A stretch of DNA of 64,000 bases from the NCBI RefSeq assembly GCF_003994415.1, contig NZ_CP034689.1:3472001-3536000 (forward strand), given 5' to 3'. Position numbers and translations under genes: made by a program. This DNA is from Achromobacter spanius (GTDB lineage Bacteria > Pseudomonadota > Gammaproteobacteria > Burkholderiales > Burkholderiaceae_B). The notes under the pieces were generated by a model, which had not been told where the DNA came from, made no database searches, and was given only the letters and a program-made list of their open reading frames with translations. Below are positions 7,973-17,173 of this stretch, one piece after another. Position 1 is the first letter of the stretch. Each line of letters starts with the position of its first letter.

Positions 7973-9577
7973 CTGGCCGACCGAGGCCTGCACGGCGGAC
8001 GCGTTCTGCGCCGCCTGGGCGATCTGGAACACGGCCACCGCGCGGCGCAGCCCTTGCGCCTGAATTTCCAGGGCCGCCGCTGCGGCCGCGGTCTGTTCGA
8101 CCATGGCGGCGTTTTCCTGCGTGGTCCGTTCAATGTCCGCCACCGCATCGTTCACCGACGCGATGCCCGCGGCTTGCTCGGCCGTGGCGTTTGAAATTTC
8201 GGCCACGATCTGCGTCACTCGGTCCACCGAGACCACCATGTCGCGCATGGTGTCGCCCGCCAGGTTCACCTGCCGCACGCCGGCCTGCACGCGCGACGCG
8301 GAGTCTTCGATCAACCCCTTGATTTCCTTGGCCGCCTGCGCACTGCGTTGCGCCAGCGAGCGCACTTCGCCCGCCACCACCGCGAAACCCTTGCCCTGCT
8401 CGCCCGCCCGGGCCGCCTCGACGGCGGCGTTCAAGGCCAGGATGTTGGTCTGAAAGGCGATGCTGTCCACCACGCCCACAATTTCGCCGATGCGACGCGC
8501 GCTGTCGGCAATGCCCTGCATGCTTTGCACCACCTCATCCACCGCGCGGCCACCGCGCTGAGCCAGCTGCGTGGCGCTTTCGGCCTGGCGGCTCGCCAGG
8601 TCGGCATTGCCCGCCGTGAGCTGGACGGTGTGGGCCAACTGCGTCATGTTGGCGGCGGCTTCCTGCAAGGACCCGGCCTGGCGTGCGGTGCGGTCGGACA
8701 TATCCGCGCCCCCTGCCGCGATCTCGCCGGACCCGGTATGAATTTCCTCGACGCCCCGGCGCACCGATGCCACCGCCGCCGACAGGCCCGTCTGCATGCG
8801 GCGCATGGCGGAATACAGGACGCCGATTTCATTGTCGCCGCGCATGGCGATCGCGCCGGTCAGATCCCCGTCCGCAATCCGATCAAAGTGCGCGCCCGCC
8901 TCGTTCAGCGGACGCAAAATGCTGCGCCGAAATGCGAGCCGGATCAACACGGCCAGCACCAGCACCACCGCCAGCACCGCGCCGGCCACCATGATGACGT
9001 GCTGCAACGTTTGGCTGGCGCTGGCCACCGCCGCCTGGCCTTGTTCGCGCGCATAGGTCTGGTAGGCATCCGCCTGCTTCACATAGGCCGCGCCGCTGTC
9101 GGGCAGCACCTTGTCCACCAAGCGGTTCACTTCAATGCCGTTCCACGCCTGCGTCGCTTGCAGCATGGGCGTCATGGTCTGGTCCGCGAAGGCGGTGTAG
9201 GCCGCCAGCAGTTGTTCATACAGCGGGCCGCCTTGCGCGCTCGTGTCCGGGTTGGCGCGCAGTTGCGCCAGGCTTTCGCCCGCCTGCTTGAGCAGCGCCT
9301 CGGCATGCGCCAGCGACTGGTTGCGCGCCTCTTCCAACCCACCTTCCATGCTGGTTTTGGCATCAGCCAGCGCGGCCCGCGCCTGGAACAAGCGGCTGGT
9401 CATGTCGGCCAGATCGCTGGCGCGTTCGATACTGCCCCGGCCCAGGGCTTCGATGTCGGCGCGGTTGTCGCGCAATACCGCGATGCCCGCCGCCGCCGCA
9501 ATCGCGAACAGCAGCACAAACAACGCCAGAATGGCCGATACCGCCGTGGTGACCCTAAGATTTTTCCGCATATCCAT
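7841..9577 (-). CDS. Methyl-accepting chemotaxis protein
   Basis: Membrane chemoreceptor of about 578 residues. It has TM1 near the N-terminus (hydrophobic run SAILALFVLLFAIAAA), a periplasmic four-helix-bundle-like ligand domain of about 160 residues, TM2 (VAGAVLAVVLVLAVLI), a HAMP segment, and a coiled-coil signalling domain with the conserved hairpin FQTNILALNAAVEAARAG and EQGKGFAVVAGEVR. It presumably signals to CheA/CheW; the ligand is unknown. No C-terminal CheR/CheB pentapeptide is present. The last about 40 codons lie antisense to the c-di-GMP gene and look like composition-driven sequence, suggesting a late acquired or lost stop codon. Start is uncertain: ATGs at 9571, 9577 and 9613 are all in frame. 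Confidence 0.9.
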   Translation of the reverse strand: MDMRKNLRVTTAVSAILALFVLLFAIAAAAGIAVLRDNRADIEALGRGSIERASDLADMTSRLFQARAALADAKTSMEGGLEEARNQSLAHAEALLKQAGESLAQLRANPDTSAQGGPLYEQLLAAYTAFADQTMTPMLQATQAWNGIEVNRLVDKVLPDSGAAYVKQADAYQTYAREQGQAAVASASQTLQHVIMVAGAVLAVVLVLAVLIRLAFRRSILRPLNEAGAHFDRIADGDLTGAIAMRGDNEIGVLYSAMRRMQTGLSAAVASVRRGVEEIHTGSGEIAAGGADMSDRTARQAGSLQEAAANMTQLAHTVQLTAGNADLASRQAESATQLAQRGGRAVDEVVQSMQGIADSARRIGEIVGVVDSIAFQTNILALNAAVEAARAGEQGKGFAVVAGEVRSLAQRSAQAAKEIKGLIEDSASRVQAGVRQVNLAGDTMRDMVVSVDRVTQIVAEISNATAEQAAGIASVNDAVADIERTTQENAAMVEQTAAAAAALEIQAQGLRRAVAVFQIAQAAQNASAVQASVGQLIGQLGQDAAGVALDHQRQVPMLDLVLDVRGGRRDVLRADALA

Positions 9578-9620
9578 CCGTCTGAAACCGGGCGCCGTCA
9601 GGCGCAGTGCCATGGATTAT

Positions 9621-9646
9621 GGACAGGCAGTTTGGCAATTTCTTGA
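9621..9646 (-). promoter_or_regulatory. Possible sigma-28 (FliA) promoter of the chemoreceptor gene
   Basis: On the minus strand TCAAGAAA (-35-like), 10 bases, then GCCTGTCC (-10-like) partly match the flagellar sigma consensus (TAAAGTTT-N11-GCCGATAA). It lies about 45-70 bases upstream of the likely start, and chemoreceptor genes are often FliA-dependent. The -10 match is imperfect, so this is only a candidate. Confidence 0.3.
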
Positions 9647-9800
9647 CACAACTACTCTGAACACTGACCAACGCCCGTCATGAAAGTGCGCTTTTGCGAA
9701 CAGGAACCCCGTATTAAGGAATTGTGAATTGGCACGGCCGCGCCCATGCGGCACATTCGATGCTGTACCGATCCATCCTCTTGTCTCTCACCACACCCCT

Positions 9801-10961
9801 ATGCCCCACGCCTCACACGACTATCAGGACATCCGCGAAGCCGTGCGCGATCTTTGCGCGCAATTTCCCGGCGAGTATTTCCGCAAGGTTGATGAAGAAC
9901 GCGGCTACCCCGAAGACTTTGTCCGCGCACTGACCGAGGCCGGCTGGCTGGCCGCGCTGATTCCCCAGGAATACGGCGGCTCGGGGCTGGGCTTGACCGA
10001 AGCGTCGGTCATCATGGAAGAAATCAACCGCAGCGGCGGCAATTCCGGCGCCTGCCACGGCCAGATGTACAACATGGGCACCTTGCTGCGCCACGGCTCG
10101 GAAGCGCAGAAGCGCGAGTACCTGCCGCGCATCGCCGCGGGCGAACTGCGGTTGCAGTCAATGGGCGTTACCGAACCCACCACCGGCACCGACACCACCA
10201 AGATCAAGACCACCGCCGTGCGCCGTGGCGACCGCTACGTCATCAATGGCCAGAAGGTCTGGATTTCGCGCGTGCAGCATTCGGACTTGATGATCCTGCT
10301 GGCGCGCACCACGCCACTGGACCAGGTCACGCGCAAATCCGAAGGCATGTCGATCTTCCTGGTGGACCTGCACCACGCCGTCAAGCACGGCATGACGATC
10401 CGCCCCATTCCCAACATGGTCAACCACGAGACCAATGAACTGTTTTTCGACAACCTGGAAATTCCCGTCGAAAACCTGATCGGTGAAGAAGGCAAAGGCT
10501 TCAAGTACATCCTGGATGGTCTGAACGCCGAACGCACGCTGATTGCCGCCGAGTGCATCGGCGACGGCTACTGGTTCGTGGACAAGGTCACCGCCTACGC
10601 CAAGGAACGCATGGTGTTCGGCCGCCCCATCGGCCAGAACCAGGGCGTGCAATTTCCCATCGCCCGCGCCCATATCAACGTGGAAGCCGCCAGCCTGATG
10701 CGTTACGAAGCCTGCCGCTTGTTCGACGCGCACCAACCCTGCGGCGCGCAGGCCAACATGGCCAAGCTGCTGGCCGCGGATGCATCGTGGGAAGCCGCCA
10801 ACGCCTGCTTGCAGTTTCACGGCGGCTTCGGCTTCGCCACCGAATACGACGTGGAACGCAAGTTCCGCGAAACGCGGCTTTATCAGGTTGCGCCGATTTC
10901 GACGAACCTGATTCTGTCTTACGTTGCCGAACACATCCTGGGCTTGCCCCGTTCCTTCTGA
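9801..10961 (+). CDS. Acyl-CoA dehydrogenase
   Basis: FAD-dependent alpha,beta-dehydrogenation of an acyl-CoA thioester, electrons passing to ETF. The 386-residue product has normal family length with the N-terminal helical domain, FAD-binding middle domain (VTEPTTGTDTTKIKTTA, KVWISRVQHSD) and C-terminal domain ending in FHGGFGFATEYDVERKFRETR. The ATG at 9801 is chosen because family-like sequence starts there; the frame is open further upstream but reads as noise. The stop is 11 bp before an MmgE/PrpD gene, so the two are probably co-transcribed and act in one short degradation route. The substrate cannot be read from sequence; a branched or dicarboxylic acyl-CoA is possible. Confidence 0.9.
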   Translation: MPHASHDYQDIREAVRDLCAQFPGEYFRKVDEERGYPEDFVRALTEAGWLAALIPQEYGGSGLGLTEASVIMEEINRSGGNSGACHGQMYNMGTLLRHGSEAQKREYLPRIAAGELRLQSMGVTEPTTGTDTTKIKTTAVRRGDRYVINGQKVWISRVQHSDLMILLARTTPLDQVTRKSEGMSIFLVDLHHAVKHGMTIRPIPNMVNHETNELFFDNLEIPVENLIGEEGKGFKYILDGLNAERTLIAAECIGDGYWFVDKVTAYAKERMVFGRPIGQNQGVQFPIARAHINVEAASLMRYEACRLFDAHQPCGAQANMAKLLAADASWEAANACLQFHGGFGFATEYDVERKFRETRLYQVAPISTNLILSYVAEHILGLPRSF

Positions 10962-10972
10962 CCCCGACGCCA

Positions 10973-12352
10973 ATGCTCATGACTGCAAGCAAAGATACCT
11001 CCGATCTAAGCGCCGAACTGGCCGCCTTCGCCGCCAACCTGCGCTACGAAGACATTCCCGCGCCGGTGTTGCGCCGCGCCGAAGACCTGCTGCTGGATTG
11101 CCTGGCGTCGATACTCGCTGGCGCGTCGGCGCGCGCCGTGCTGGCCATTGACCGCTATGCCGCTACGATGGGGCCGGCCGATGGCCCCAGCGAAGTGCTG
11201 ATCAACCGCCGCCGTACCACGCCGTTGTTTGCCGCCATGGTGAACGCGGCGGCGGCCCATGTGGTGGAACAGGACGACGTCCACAACGGTTCGGTGTTCC
11301 ATCCGGCCGCCGTGGTGTTTCCGCCTGCCCTGGCGGTTGCGCAGGCGCTGGGCAGTTCGGGCCGTGATCTGTTGGTGGCGTCGGTGGCGGGCTATGAAGT
11401 GGGCATCCGGGTGGGGGAATTCCTGGGTCGCTCGCACTACAAGATTTTCCACACGACGGGCACGGCCGGCACCCTGGCCGCCGCTGTCACCACCGGCCGC
11501 CTGCTCAAGCTCACGCCCGACCAGATGCTGCACGCCCTGGGTTCGGCCGGCACGCAGGCGGCGGGCCTGTGGGAGTTTCTGCGCGATGCGGCCGACTCCA
11601 AGCAACTGCATACGGCCAAGGCAGCAGCCGACGGCATGACCGCCGCCTACTTGGCGCAAGAGGGCTTCACCGGCGCGCGCCACATCCTGGAAGGCCCGCA
11701 GGGCATGGCGGCGGGTATGTCGACCGATGCCGATCCCTCGAAGCTTTGCGACCGCCTGGGTGAACGCTGGGCCTTGGCGGAAACGTCATTCAAGTTCCAT
11801 GCGTCGTGCCGTCACACGCACCCGGCGGCGGACGCCTTGCAACAGGCGCTGCGGGACAACAAGCTGACCGAGGCGGATGTGGAACGCGTGGTGGCGCATG
11901 TGCACCAGGGCGCGATCGATGTGCTGGGCCCGGTGGTCAACCCACAAACGGTGCACCAGTCCAAGTTTTCAATGGGCACGGTGCTGGCGCTGATCGCCCG
12001 CCAAGGACGCGCGGGCTTGGCGGAATTTGATGCGGGGCTGGATGATCCGGCGGTCGCGGTATTCCGTGGGAAAGTGGAGATGGCGCTGGACCCGGAGGTC
12101 GACAACGCCTATCCGCAACGTTGGATCGGTAAAGTCACCGTCACCACACGCGACGGCCGCACCCTGCACGGCCGCGTCGACGAACCCAAGGGCGACCCCG
12201 GCAACACCCTGAGCCGCCCGGAAATCGAAGACAAGACGCTCAGCCTGGGCCGCTACGCCAATGCGGCAACGGAACAGGAACTACGCGGCCTGATAGATAA
12301 AATCTGGGCCTTGGAAAAGGCAGAGAAAGTAGGCGCCCTGTTGCCCACGTAG
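10973..12352 (+). CDS. MmgE/PrpD family protein
   Basis: The 459-residue product belongs to the superfamily of 2-methylcitrate dehydratase, cis-aconitate decarboxylase and iminodisuccinate epimerase, enzymes acting on small di- and tricarboxylates. Family features include the N-terminal helical RAEDLLLDCLASILAG, AAAAHVVEQDDVHN, GYEVGIRVG, FHTTGTAGTLAAA and the later FKFHASCRHTHPAADA segment. It follows an acyl-CoA dehydrogenase by 11 bp. Without prpB/prpC neighbours it is unlikely to be the methylcitrate-cycle PrpD; substrate unknown. The TAG stop is supplied by the first bases of a dispersed repeat (GTAGGATGGG), so the native C-terminus may have been altered. Confidence 0.85.
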   Translation: MLMTASKDTSDLSAELAAFAANLRYEDIPAPVLRRAEDLLLDCLASILAGASARAVLAIDRYAATMGPADGPSEVLINRRRTTPLFAAMVNAAAAHVVEQDDVHNGSVFHPAAVVFPPALAVAQALGSSGRDLLVASVAGYEVGIRVGEFLGRSHYKIFHTTGTAGTLAAAVTTGRLLKLTPDQMLHALGSAGTQAAGLWEFLRDAADSKQLHTAKAAADGMTAAYLAQEGFTGARHILEGPQGMAAGMSTDADPSKLCDRLGERWALAETSFKFHASCRHTHPAADALQQALRDNKLTEADVERVVAHVHQGAIDVLGPVVNPQTVHQSKFSMGTVLALIARQGRAGLAEFDAGLDDPAVAVFRGKVEMALDPEVDNAYPQRWIGKVTVTTRDGRTLHGRVDEPKGDPGNTLSRPEIEDKTLSLGRYANAATEQELRGLIDKIWALEKAEKVGALLPT

Positions 12353-12545
12353 GATGGGTGCAGCGCGAAGATCCCATTAAATAGAAAAATGAAATCGAAC
12401 GCGCGAAACCCATCAAGCAGCGGTGAGGATTAGGCCGATTTCGCCAAAGAACCAACAAGGCCAAAAAATCACCACCGAACGATGGGTTACGCGCATTTCC
12501 CAACCGAATTCTTGCAACCCGCCTCTCGCGCTTCGCCCATCCTAC
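12349..12545. repeat. Dispersed double-hairpin repeat, copy 1
   Basis: A 197-bp element bounded by GTAGGATGGGTG and its near-complement CGCCCATCCTAC. Inside are two tandem hairpins, 12353-12414 (GATGGGTG to ACCCATC) and 12481-12542 (GATGGGTT to CCCATC), each with GC-rich inner arms containing CGCG. A second copy is at 31900-32079. It fills the gap between convergent genes (MmgE/PrpD and rph) and contributes the stop codon of the former. It may serve as a bidirectional terminator or be a miniature mobile element; no transposase is near and no target duplication is evident. Confidence 0.85.
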
Positions 12546-12550
12546 AAAGG

Positions 12551-13285
12551 TCACACCAGCGCAGCGCGCTGCGCCTGGACCAACTGCGCAATGCCGCCTT
12601 CCGCCAAAACCAGCATGGTGTCCAGTTCAGCGCGAGTGAAGGTAGCGCCTTCGCCGGTGCCTTGCACTTCCACGAACGCGCCGCTGCCCGTCATGATGAC
12701 ATTGACGTCGGCGTCGCAGGCGGAATCTTCCTGGTAGTCCAGGTCCAGCACCGAACGCCCTTGCACCAAGCCCACCGACACGGCGGCGACTGCGTCGCGG
12801 ATCGGGTTGACCGCCACGTCGCCGCGCTGCATCAGCAAGGCCACGGCGTCGGCTGCCGCCACCCAGGCGCCCGTGATGCTGGCGCAGCGGGTGCCGCCAT
12901 CGGCCTGCAGCACATCGCAGTCCAGATGCAAGGTGCGTTCGCCCAGTGCGCGCATGTCGAACACGGCACGCAGGCTGCGGCCGATCAGGCGTTGAATCTC
13001 TTGCGTGCGGCCGCTTTGCTTGCCGCGCGCCGCTTCGCGGTCACCGCGCGTATGCGTTGCGCGCGGCAGCATGCCGTATTCCGCCGTGACCCAGCCTTCG
13101 CCCTTGCCCTTCAGAAACGGCGGCACCTTTTCCAGCACGCTTGCGGTGCACAGCACGTGCGTGTCGCCCGCCTTCACCAGCACCGACCCTTCGGCGTAGC
13201 GCGTGAATCCGCGCTCCAGGCTGAACGGCCGCAGTTCGTCGACGGCGCGGCCAGACGGACGGGCGATGGTGGGCGTAGTGGTCAC
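12551..13285 (-). CDS. rph: Ribonuclease PH
   Basis: Phosphorolytic 3'-5' exoribonuclease that trims tRNA 3' ends. The 244-residue product shows RPSGRAVDELRPFSLERGFT, the GWVTAEYGMLPRATHTR active-site segment, GRSLRAVFD, LDCDVLQADGGTR and the DLDYQEDSACDADVNVIMT motif. Start is the GTG at 13285 (PSGR follows within ten residues), preceded by GGAG; longer upstream readings are not family-like. It is divergent from yicC, its frequent neighbour in proteobacteria, with a 181-bp shared promoter region. Its stop lies 5 bp from the end of the dispersed repeat. Confidence 0.97.
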   Translation of the reverse strand: MTTTPTIARPSGRAVDELRPFSLERGFTRYAEGSVLVKAGDTHVLCTASVLEKVPPFLKGKGEGWVTAEYGMLPRATHTRGDREAARGKQSGRTQEIQRLIGRSLRAVFDMRALGERTLHLDCDVLQADGGTRCASITGAWVAAADAVALLMQRGDVAVNPIRDAVAAVSVGLVQGRSVLDLDYQEDSACDADVNVIMTGSGAFVEVQGTGEGATFTRAELDTMLVLAEGGIAQLVQAQRAALV

Positions 13286-13466
13286 AGGCAGACTCCAGAC
13301 AGAAATAGGGTTCGCGGCATTGTACGGGCAGCCGCCGCAGGAAATCCCGGCTTGGAGTATCCTGCCGCGATATATCCGGTTCAATAAACAGACCCGCCCC
13401 CTTTACCAGGATGCCGCGGGCCCCGGCGCAACCGGCTCTTACCCCAAGCTTCACCAGGACACGCCC

Positions 13467-14399
13467 ATGATTCGCAGCATGACCGCCTTCGGCAACGCCC
13501 GAGCAGACCTAGAACAAGGCACGCTTGCCATTGAACTGCGCAGCGTCAACAGCCGATTCCTTGATTTGTATTTCCGCTTGCCCGACGAGCTGCGGCACGT
13601 TGAAACGCCGCTGCGCGAGCTGCTGACGGCCAACCTGGCGCGCGGCAAGGTCGAGATCCGGGTGTCGTTCACCCGCAATGCCAGCACCGACCTGTCCAAG
13701 CTGGACCCGACCTGGCTGGAAAGCCTGGCCGAGCAGCTCCAGGCGGCTCGCCGCATTGTTCCCGATATCTCTCCCCCCCGTCTGGTGGAACTGTTCAACT
13801 GGCCCGGCCAACGCGGCAACGACGCGCTGGACCCGCAAATCTGGGGTGCCGCTTGTTTGCAAGCCGCGCAACAGGCCTTGATCCAGTTGCAGGAAGGCCG
13901 CGCGCGCGAAGGCGAACGCCTGGCCGGCATGATGCGCGAGTGCGCCGATGGGGTCGCCCGCGTGGTTGACATCGTTCAGGCGCATCTACCGCAATTGCTG
14001 GCCGACCACCGCGAGAAGCTGGCCGCCAAGCTGCGCGAAAGCGTCGAGTCGGCCTTTCCGGGCGGTTTCACCCATATCTCGGGCACGGAATTGTCCGAAC
14101 GCCTGTCGCAGGAAGCCAATCTGTTCGCGCTGCGTATCGACGTTGCGGAAGAATTGTCGCGGCTGCGTTCGCACCTTGAGGAATTGCGTCACCTGTTGAG
14201 CGATGGCGGTGGCAAAGCCGCGTCGGGCAAGAAGCAGGCCGGCAGCGCGGGCAAGCGCCTGGATTTCCTGTTCCAGGAAATGAACCGCGAAGCCAATACC
14301 CTGGGGTCCAAGGCCGGCAGCATGGACGTGACGCGTGCCGCCATGGATCTGAAACTGCTGATCGAGCAAATGCGCGAACAGGCGCAGAACATCGAGTAA
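13467..14399 (+). CDS. yicC: YicC family endoribonuclease
   Basis: The 310-residue product starts with the diagnostic MIRSMTAFG and continues with SVNSRFLDLYFRLPDELR, typical of YicC (YicC_N plus DUF1732 C-terminal region with the final FLFQEMNREANTLGSKA segment). YicC proteins are reported to be endoribonucleases that act on small RNAs. The ATG at 13467 is fixed by the conserved N-terminus. Divergent from rph and followed by an intrinsic terminator; gmk, which commonly follows yicC, is about 10.8 kb downstream beyond an accessory block. Confidence 0.93.
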   Translation: MIRSMTAFGNARADLEQGTLAIELRSVNSRFLDLYFRLPDELRHVETPLRELLTANLARGKVEIRVSFTRNASTDLSKLDPTWLESLAEQLQAARRIVPDISPPRLVELFNWPGQRGNDALDPQIWGAACLQAAQQALIQLQEGRAREGERLAGMMRECADGVARVVDIVQAHLPQLLADHREKLAAKLRESVESAFPGGFTHISGTELSERLSQEANLFALRIDVAEELSRLRSHLEELRHLLSDGGGKAASGKKQAGSAGKRLDFLFQEMNREANTLGSKAGSMDVTRAAMDLKLLIEQMREQAQNIE

Positions 14400-14422
14400 G
14401 GCACGCTCGCTGCTCACGTTTC

Positions 14423-14446
14423 AAGGCCGCGTCATGCGGCCTTTTT
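14423..14446 (+). terminator. Intrinsic terminator after yicC
   Basis: AAGGCCGC-GTCAT-GCGGCCTT followed by TTT forms an 8-bp GC-rich stem with a T-run, starting 24 bp after the yicC stop. Confidence 0.85.
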
Positions 14447-14533
14447 GCATTCCAGACTTTTCCTATTCGAGCGCCGGCGCGAGCGTGTTGTCATGGCGGG
14501 TTTACTTTCAGGACACACCGATTAGGAATCGCC

Positions 14534-15430
14534 ATGTTCCGCAAGACCTTTCTGCCGCCCGTTGCCAACCTCCTGGCCTTCGAAGCAGTCGCCCGGCGCA
14601 ACAGCGTGTCGCGCGCGGCGGATGAACTTCACCTGACGCAAAGCGCCGTATCGCGCCAGATTCACCAACTTGAAACGCAACTTGGCGTGACGCTGTTCCA
14701 TCGCGTGCGCCAACGGGTGGTGTTAAGCGATGCCGGCCGCGCCTACGCCTCGGAAGTGCGCGTCCTGCTGCACCAATTGTCCGACGCCACGCGCCGCACC
14801 ATGGCGTGCACGCGGCGCGACCAGCTTAATCTGGCAGTGCTGCCCACCTTGGGTACCCGCTGGCTCATTCCGCGCCTGGGGGACTTCATGGCGCGCAAAC
14901 CTGAAGTCACCATCAACTTCACGTCACGCACCCTGCCCTTCGAATTTTCGCAAGAGCCGTTTGACGCAGCCATCCACTTTGGCGCGCCCTATTGGGCCGG
15001 CGCTGTGTGCGAATACCTGATGCCCGAAGAAGTCATCGCCGTGTGCAGCCCCGGCTATCAACGGCGCCATGGTATCCGGCATATCTCGGACCTGGCCCAG
15101 GTGGTGCTGCTGCACCAGACCTCACGCCCAGCCCAGTGGGCCACGTGGTTCGACCAGCACGGCGCCAGTTCAGCACGCGCCATGCAAGGCCCCCACTTCG
15201 AGCAGGCATCCATGTTGGCGCAAGCCGCCGCCTCAAGCCTGGGCGCGGCGCTGCTTCCCCGCTTTCTGGTTGAGCGCGAGATCGACACGGGCGAACTCAT
15301 CCAACTGTTTCCGCAAGTGTTAAGCAGCACCGACGCCTATTACTTCGTCTATCCCCAAGCGCAGGCCGACACGCCGCTGGTGCGCGAGTTCGGGGCATGG
15401 ATGCTTGAGCAGTGCCGGCCCACGGCCTGA
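14534..15430 (+). CDS. LysR family transcriptional regulator (GcvA-like)
   Basis: The 298-residue product has an N-terminal LysR helix-turn-helix (about 9-68: LLAFEAVARRNSVSRAADEL, LTQSAVSRQI, LETQLGVTLFHR) and a periplasmic-binding-protein-like effector domain. The sequence style (PPVANLLAFEAVAR, FDAAIHFG) is that of the GcvA/AmpR subgroup. An AGGA lies upstream of the ATG. It is convergent with an amino-acid permease gene and does not have the usual divergent target next to it, so its regulon cannot be deduced from context. Confidence 0.9.
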   Translation: MFRKTFLPPVANLLAFEAVARRNSVSRAADELHLTQSAVSRQIHQLETQLGVTLFHRVRQRVVLSDAGRAYASEVRVLLHQLSDATRRTMACTRRDQLNLAVLPTLGTRWLIPRLGDFMARKPEVTINFTSRTLPFEFSQEPFDAAIHFGAPYWAGAVCEYLMPEEVIAVCSPGYQRRHGIRHISDLAQVVLLHQTSRPAQWATWFDQHGASSARAMQGPHFEQASMLAQAAASSLGAALLPRFLVEREIDTGELIQLFPQVLSSTDAYYFVYPQAQADTPLVREFGAWMLEQCRPTA

Positions 15431-15439
15431 GCGCGGCCT

Positions 15440-15474
15440 GGCGCTGGATCCCGCTTGCCGGGCAATCCAGCGCC
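15440..15474. terminator. Hairpin between convergent LysR and permease genes
   Basis: GGCGCTGGAT and ATCCAGCGCC form a perfect 10-bp stem, with a further CCCG/CGGG pairing inside the loop. It occupies the 52-bp convergent gap. There is no T-tract, so termination is inferred mainly from position. Confidence 0.55.
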
Positions 15475-15482
15475 TGCTATTC

Positions 15483-17057
15483 CTAACGCGCCTCGCCCGC
15501 CGCCGGCTCTCCGCGCAAGGCTGAATCCAGATACTCGCTACGCGCGCGCGGCTCCGGGAAACGCATGTCCCGGTAGCTGATGAAGCGCGAGCCGCGCGCC
15601 AGGCGATAGCCCAGCCAGATCAGCAGGAACAGCGGAATGCCGATGTAGGTGGCCACCACGCCACCCCAATCGATACGGTCTTGTAGAAACGCCTGGTAGT
15701 TCTGCCCCAGCGTGATCACCAGGCACAGCACGAAGGCAAAGATCGGGCCAAAGGGAAAGAACGGCGACACATAAGGCAGGTCGGCCAGGCTGTGGCCCTG
15801 CTTCACATAGCCGCGCCGAAAACGATAGTGGCTGATGGCGATGCCCAGCCACGCAATGAAACCGGTCATACCGGAAGTATTCAACAGCCAGATGTACACC
15901 GCGTTCGGGCTGAAGATGAAGGTGAAGAAGCACAAAGCCGCGACCACGGTCGTGGCCAGCAGCGCCCACATCGGCACGCCATGGCGCGAAATGCGGCCAA
16001 AAATGCGCGGCGCCTTGCCCTCGCGCGCCAGGCTGTACAGCATGCGAGTTGCCGCGTACATGCCCGAATTGCCCGCGGACAATACCGACGTCAGCACCAC
16101 CGCATTCATGACGGAGGCCGCCGCCAGCAAACCAGCCCGTTCGAAGATCAGCGCGAAGGGGCTGACGCTGATGTCTTTGACGTCGTTGCGCAGCAGGTGT
16201 GGGTCGGTATACGGGATCAACAGGCCGATCACCAGAATCGCCATGACGTAAAACAGCAGAATCCGCCAGAACACCTGGCGAACCGCGCGCGGCAGGTTGC
16301 GGGCCGGGTCCTTGGATTCGCCCGCGGCAATACCGATCAGTTCCGTTCCCTGGAACGAAAACCCCACCACCATCGCCACGCCGATCAAAGCGGCGAACCC
16401 GCCGGCGAATGGCGCATCGCCTACCGTCCAGTTGGCCACCCCACCGGTTTCGCCGCCGCGGATAATGCCCAGCAGCATCATCACGCCCATGGCCACAAAG
16501 CCCAGCACGGCCACGACCTTGATCAGCGCAAACCAGAATTCCGCCTCGCCGAAGCCGCGCGCCGACATCGCGTTCAGCCCGAAGGTAATCGCCAGGAACA
16601 AGGCGCTCCAGTAAAAGCCCGGCACATCGGGGAACCAATAAGCCATGACGAGCTGCGCGGCCACCAGGTCCACCGCCACCGTTACCGCCCAGTTGTACCA
16701 ATAGTTCCAACCCAGCGCGAAGCCGAAGCCGTCTTCGACGTAGCGCGCGCCATAGGTGGAAAACGAGCCCGACACGGGCATGGCGGCGGCCAATTCGCCC
16801 AGGCTCGTCATCAGGAAGTAAACCATCACGCCGATCAGCACATAGCCCAGCAGCGCGCCGCCCGGGCCCGCGCTGGCGATGGTTGCGCCCGAGGCCACGA
16901 AGAGACCGGTGCCAATGGAGCCGCCTACCGCGATCATTGTCAGGTGGCGTGCGGACAGGGTGCGCCGCAACTCCGAAGGCGCGCCCGCCTTTGCTGCGCG
17001 CGTGCCGCCGGAGCGGCGTTCATCGTGTTCCGAGGGGGCCAAAATGCATTCCTTCAC
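15483..17057 (-). CDS. Amino acid permease (APC superfamily, LysP-like)
   Basis: Inner-membrane amino acid/proton symporter of about 524 residues with 12 hydrophobic segments. It shows the AAT-family signature in TM1 (IAVGGSIGTGLFVASG), STYGARYVEDGFGFALGWNYW, and FSFQGTELIGIAAGESKDPA. The WNYWYNWAVTVAVDLVAAQLVM region most resembles lysine-specific permeases, but substrate is not certain. The likely start is a GTG at 17057; no strong Shine-Dalgarno is visible, so the start is tentative. It lies between a convergent LysR gene and amn on the same strand, 116 bp upstream. Confidence 0.88.
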   Translation of the reverse strand: MKECILAPSEHDERRSGGTRAAKAGAPSELRRTLSARHLTMIAVGGSIGTGLFVASGATIASAGPGGALLGYVLIGVMVYFLMTSLGELAAAMPVSGSFSTYGARYVEDGFGFALGWNYWYNWAVTVAVDLVAAQLVMAYWFPDVPGFYWSALFLAITFGLNAMSARGFGEAEFWFALIKVVAVLGFVAMGVMMLLGIIRGGETGGVANWTVGDAPFAGGFAALIGVAMVVGFSFQGTELIGIAAGESKDPARNLPRAVRQVFWRILLFYVMAILVIGLLIPYTDPHLLRNDVKDISVSPFALIFERAGLLAAASVMNAVVLTSVLSAGNSGMYAATRMLYSLAREGKAPRIFGRISRHGVPMWALLATTVVAALCFFTFIFSPNAVYIWLLNTSGMTGFIAWLGIAISHYRFRRGYVKQGHSLADLPYVSPFFPFGPIFAFVLCLVITLGQNYQAFLQDRIDWGGVVATYIGIPLFLLIWLGYRLARGSRFISYRDMRFPEPRARSEYLDSALRGEPAAGEAR

Positions 17058-17173
17058 GTCTTGAAAGCGTCCGCGCGAGTACCGCGCGAAAGCCGGGGAT
17101 TACCGAGCAACGCGCGAGAATAGCGCAAACCCGCCTGCCGCAAAAACGGCGCGGGTTTGGGGACGGATCAAGC

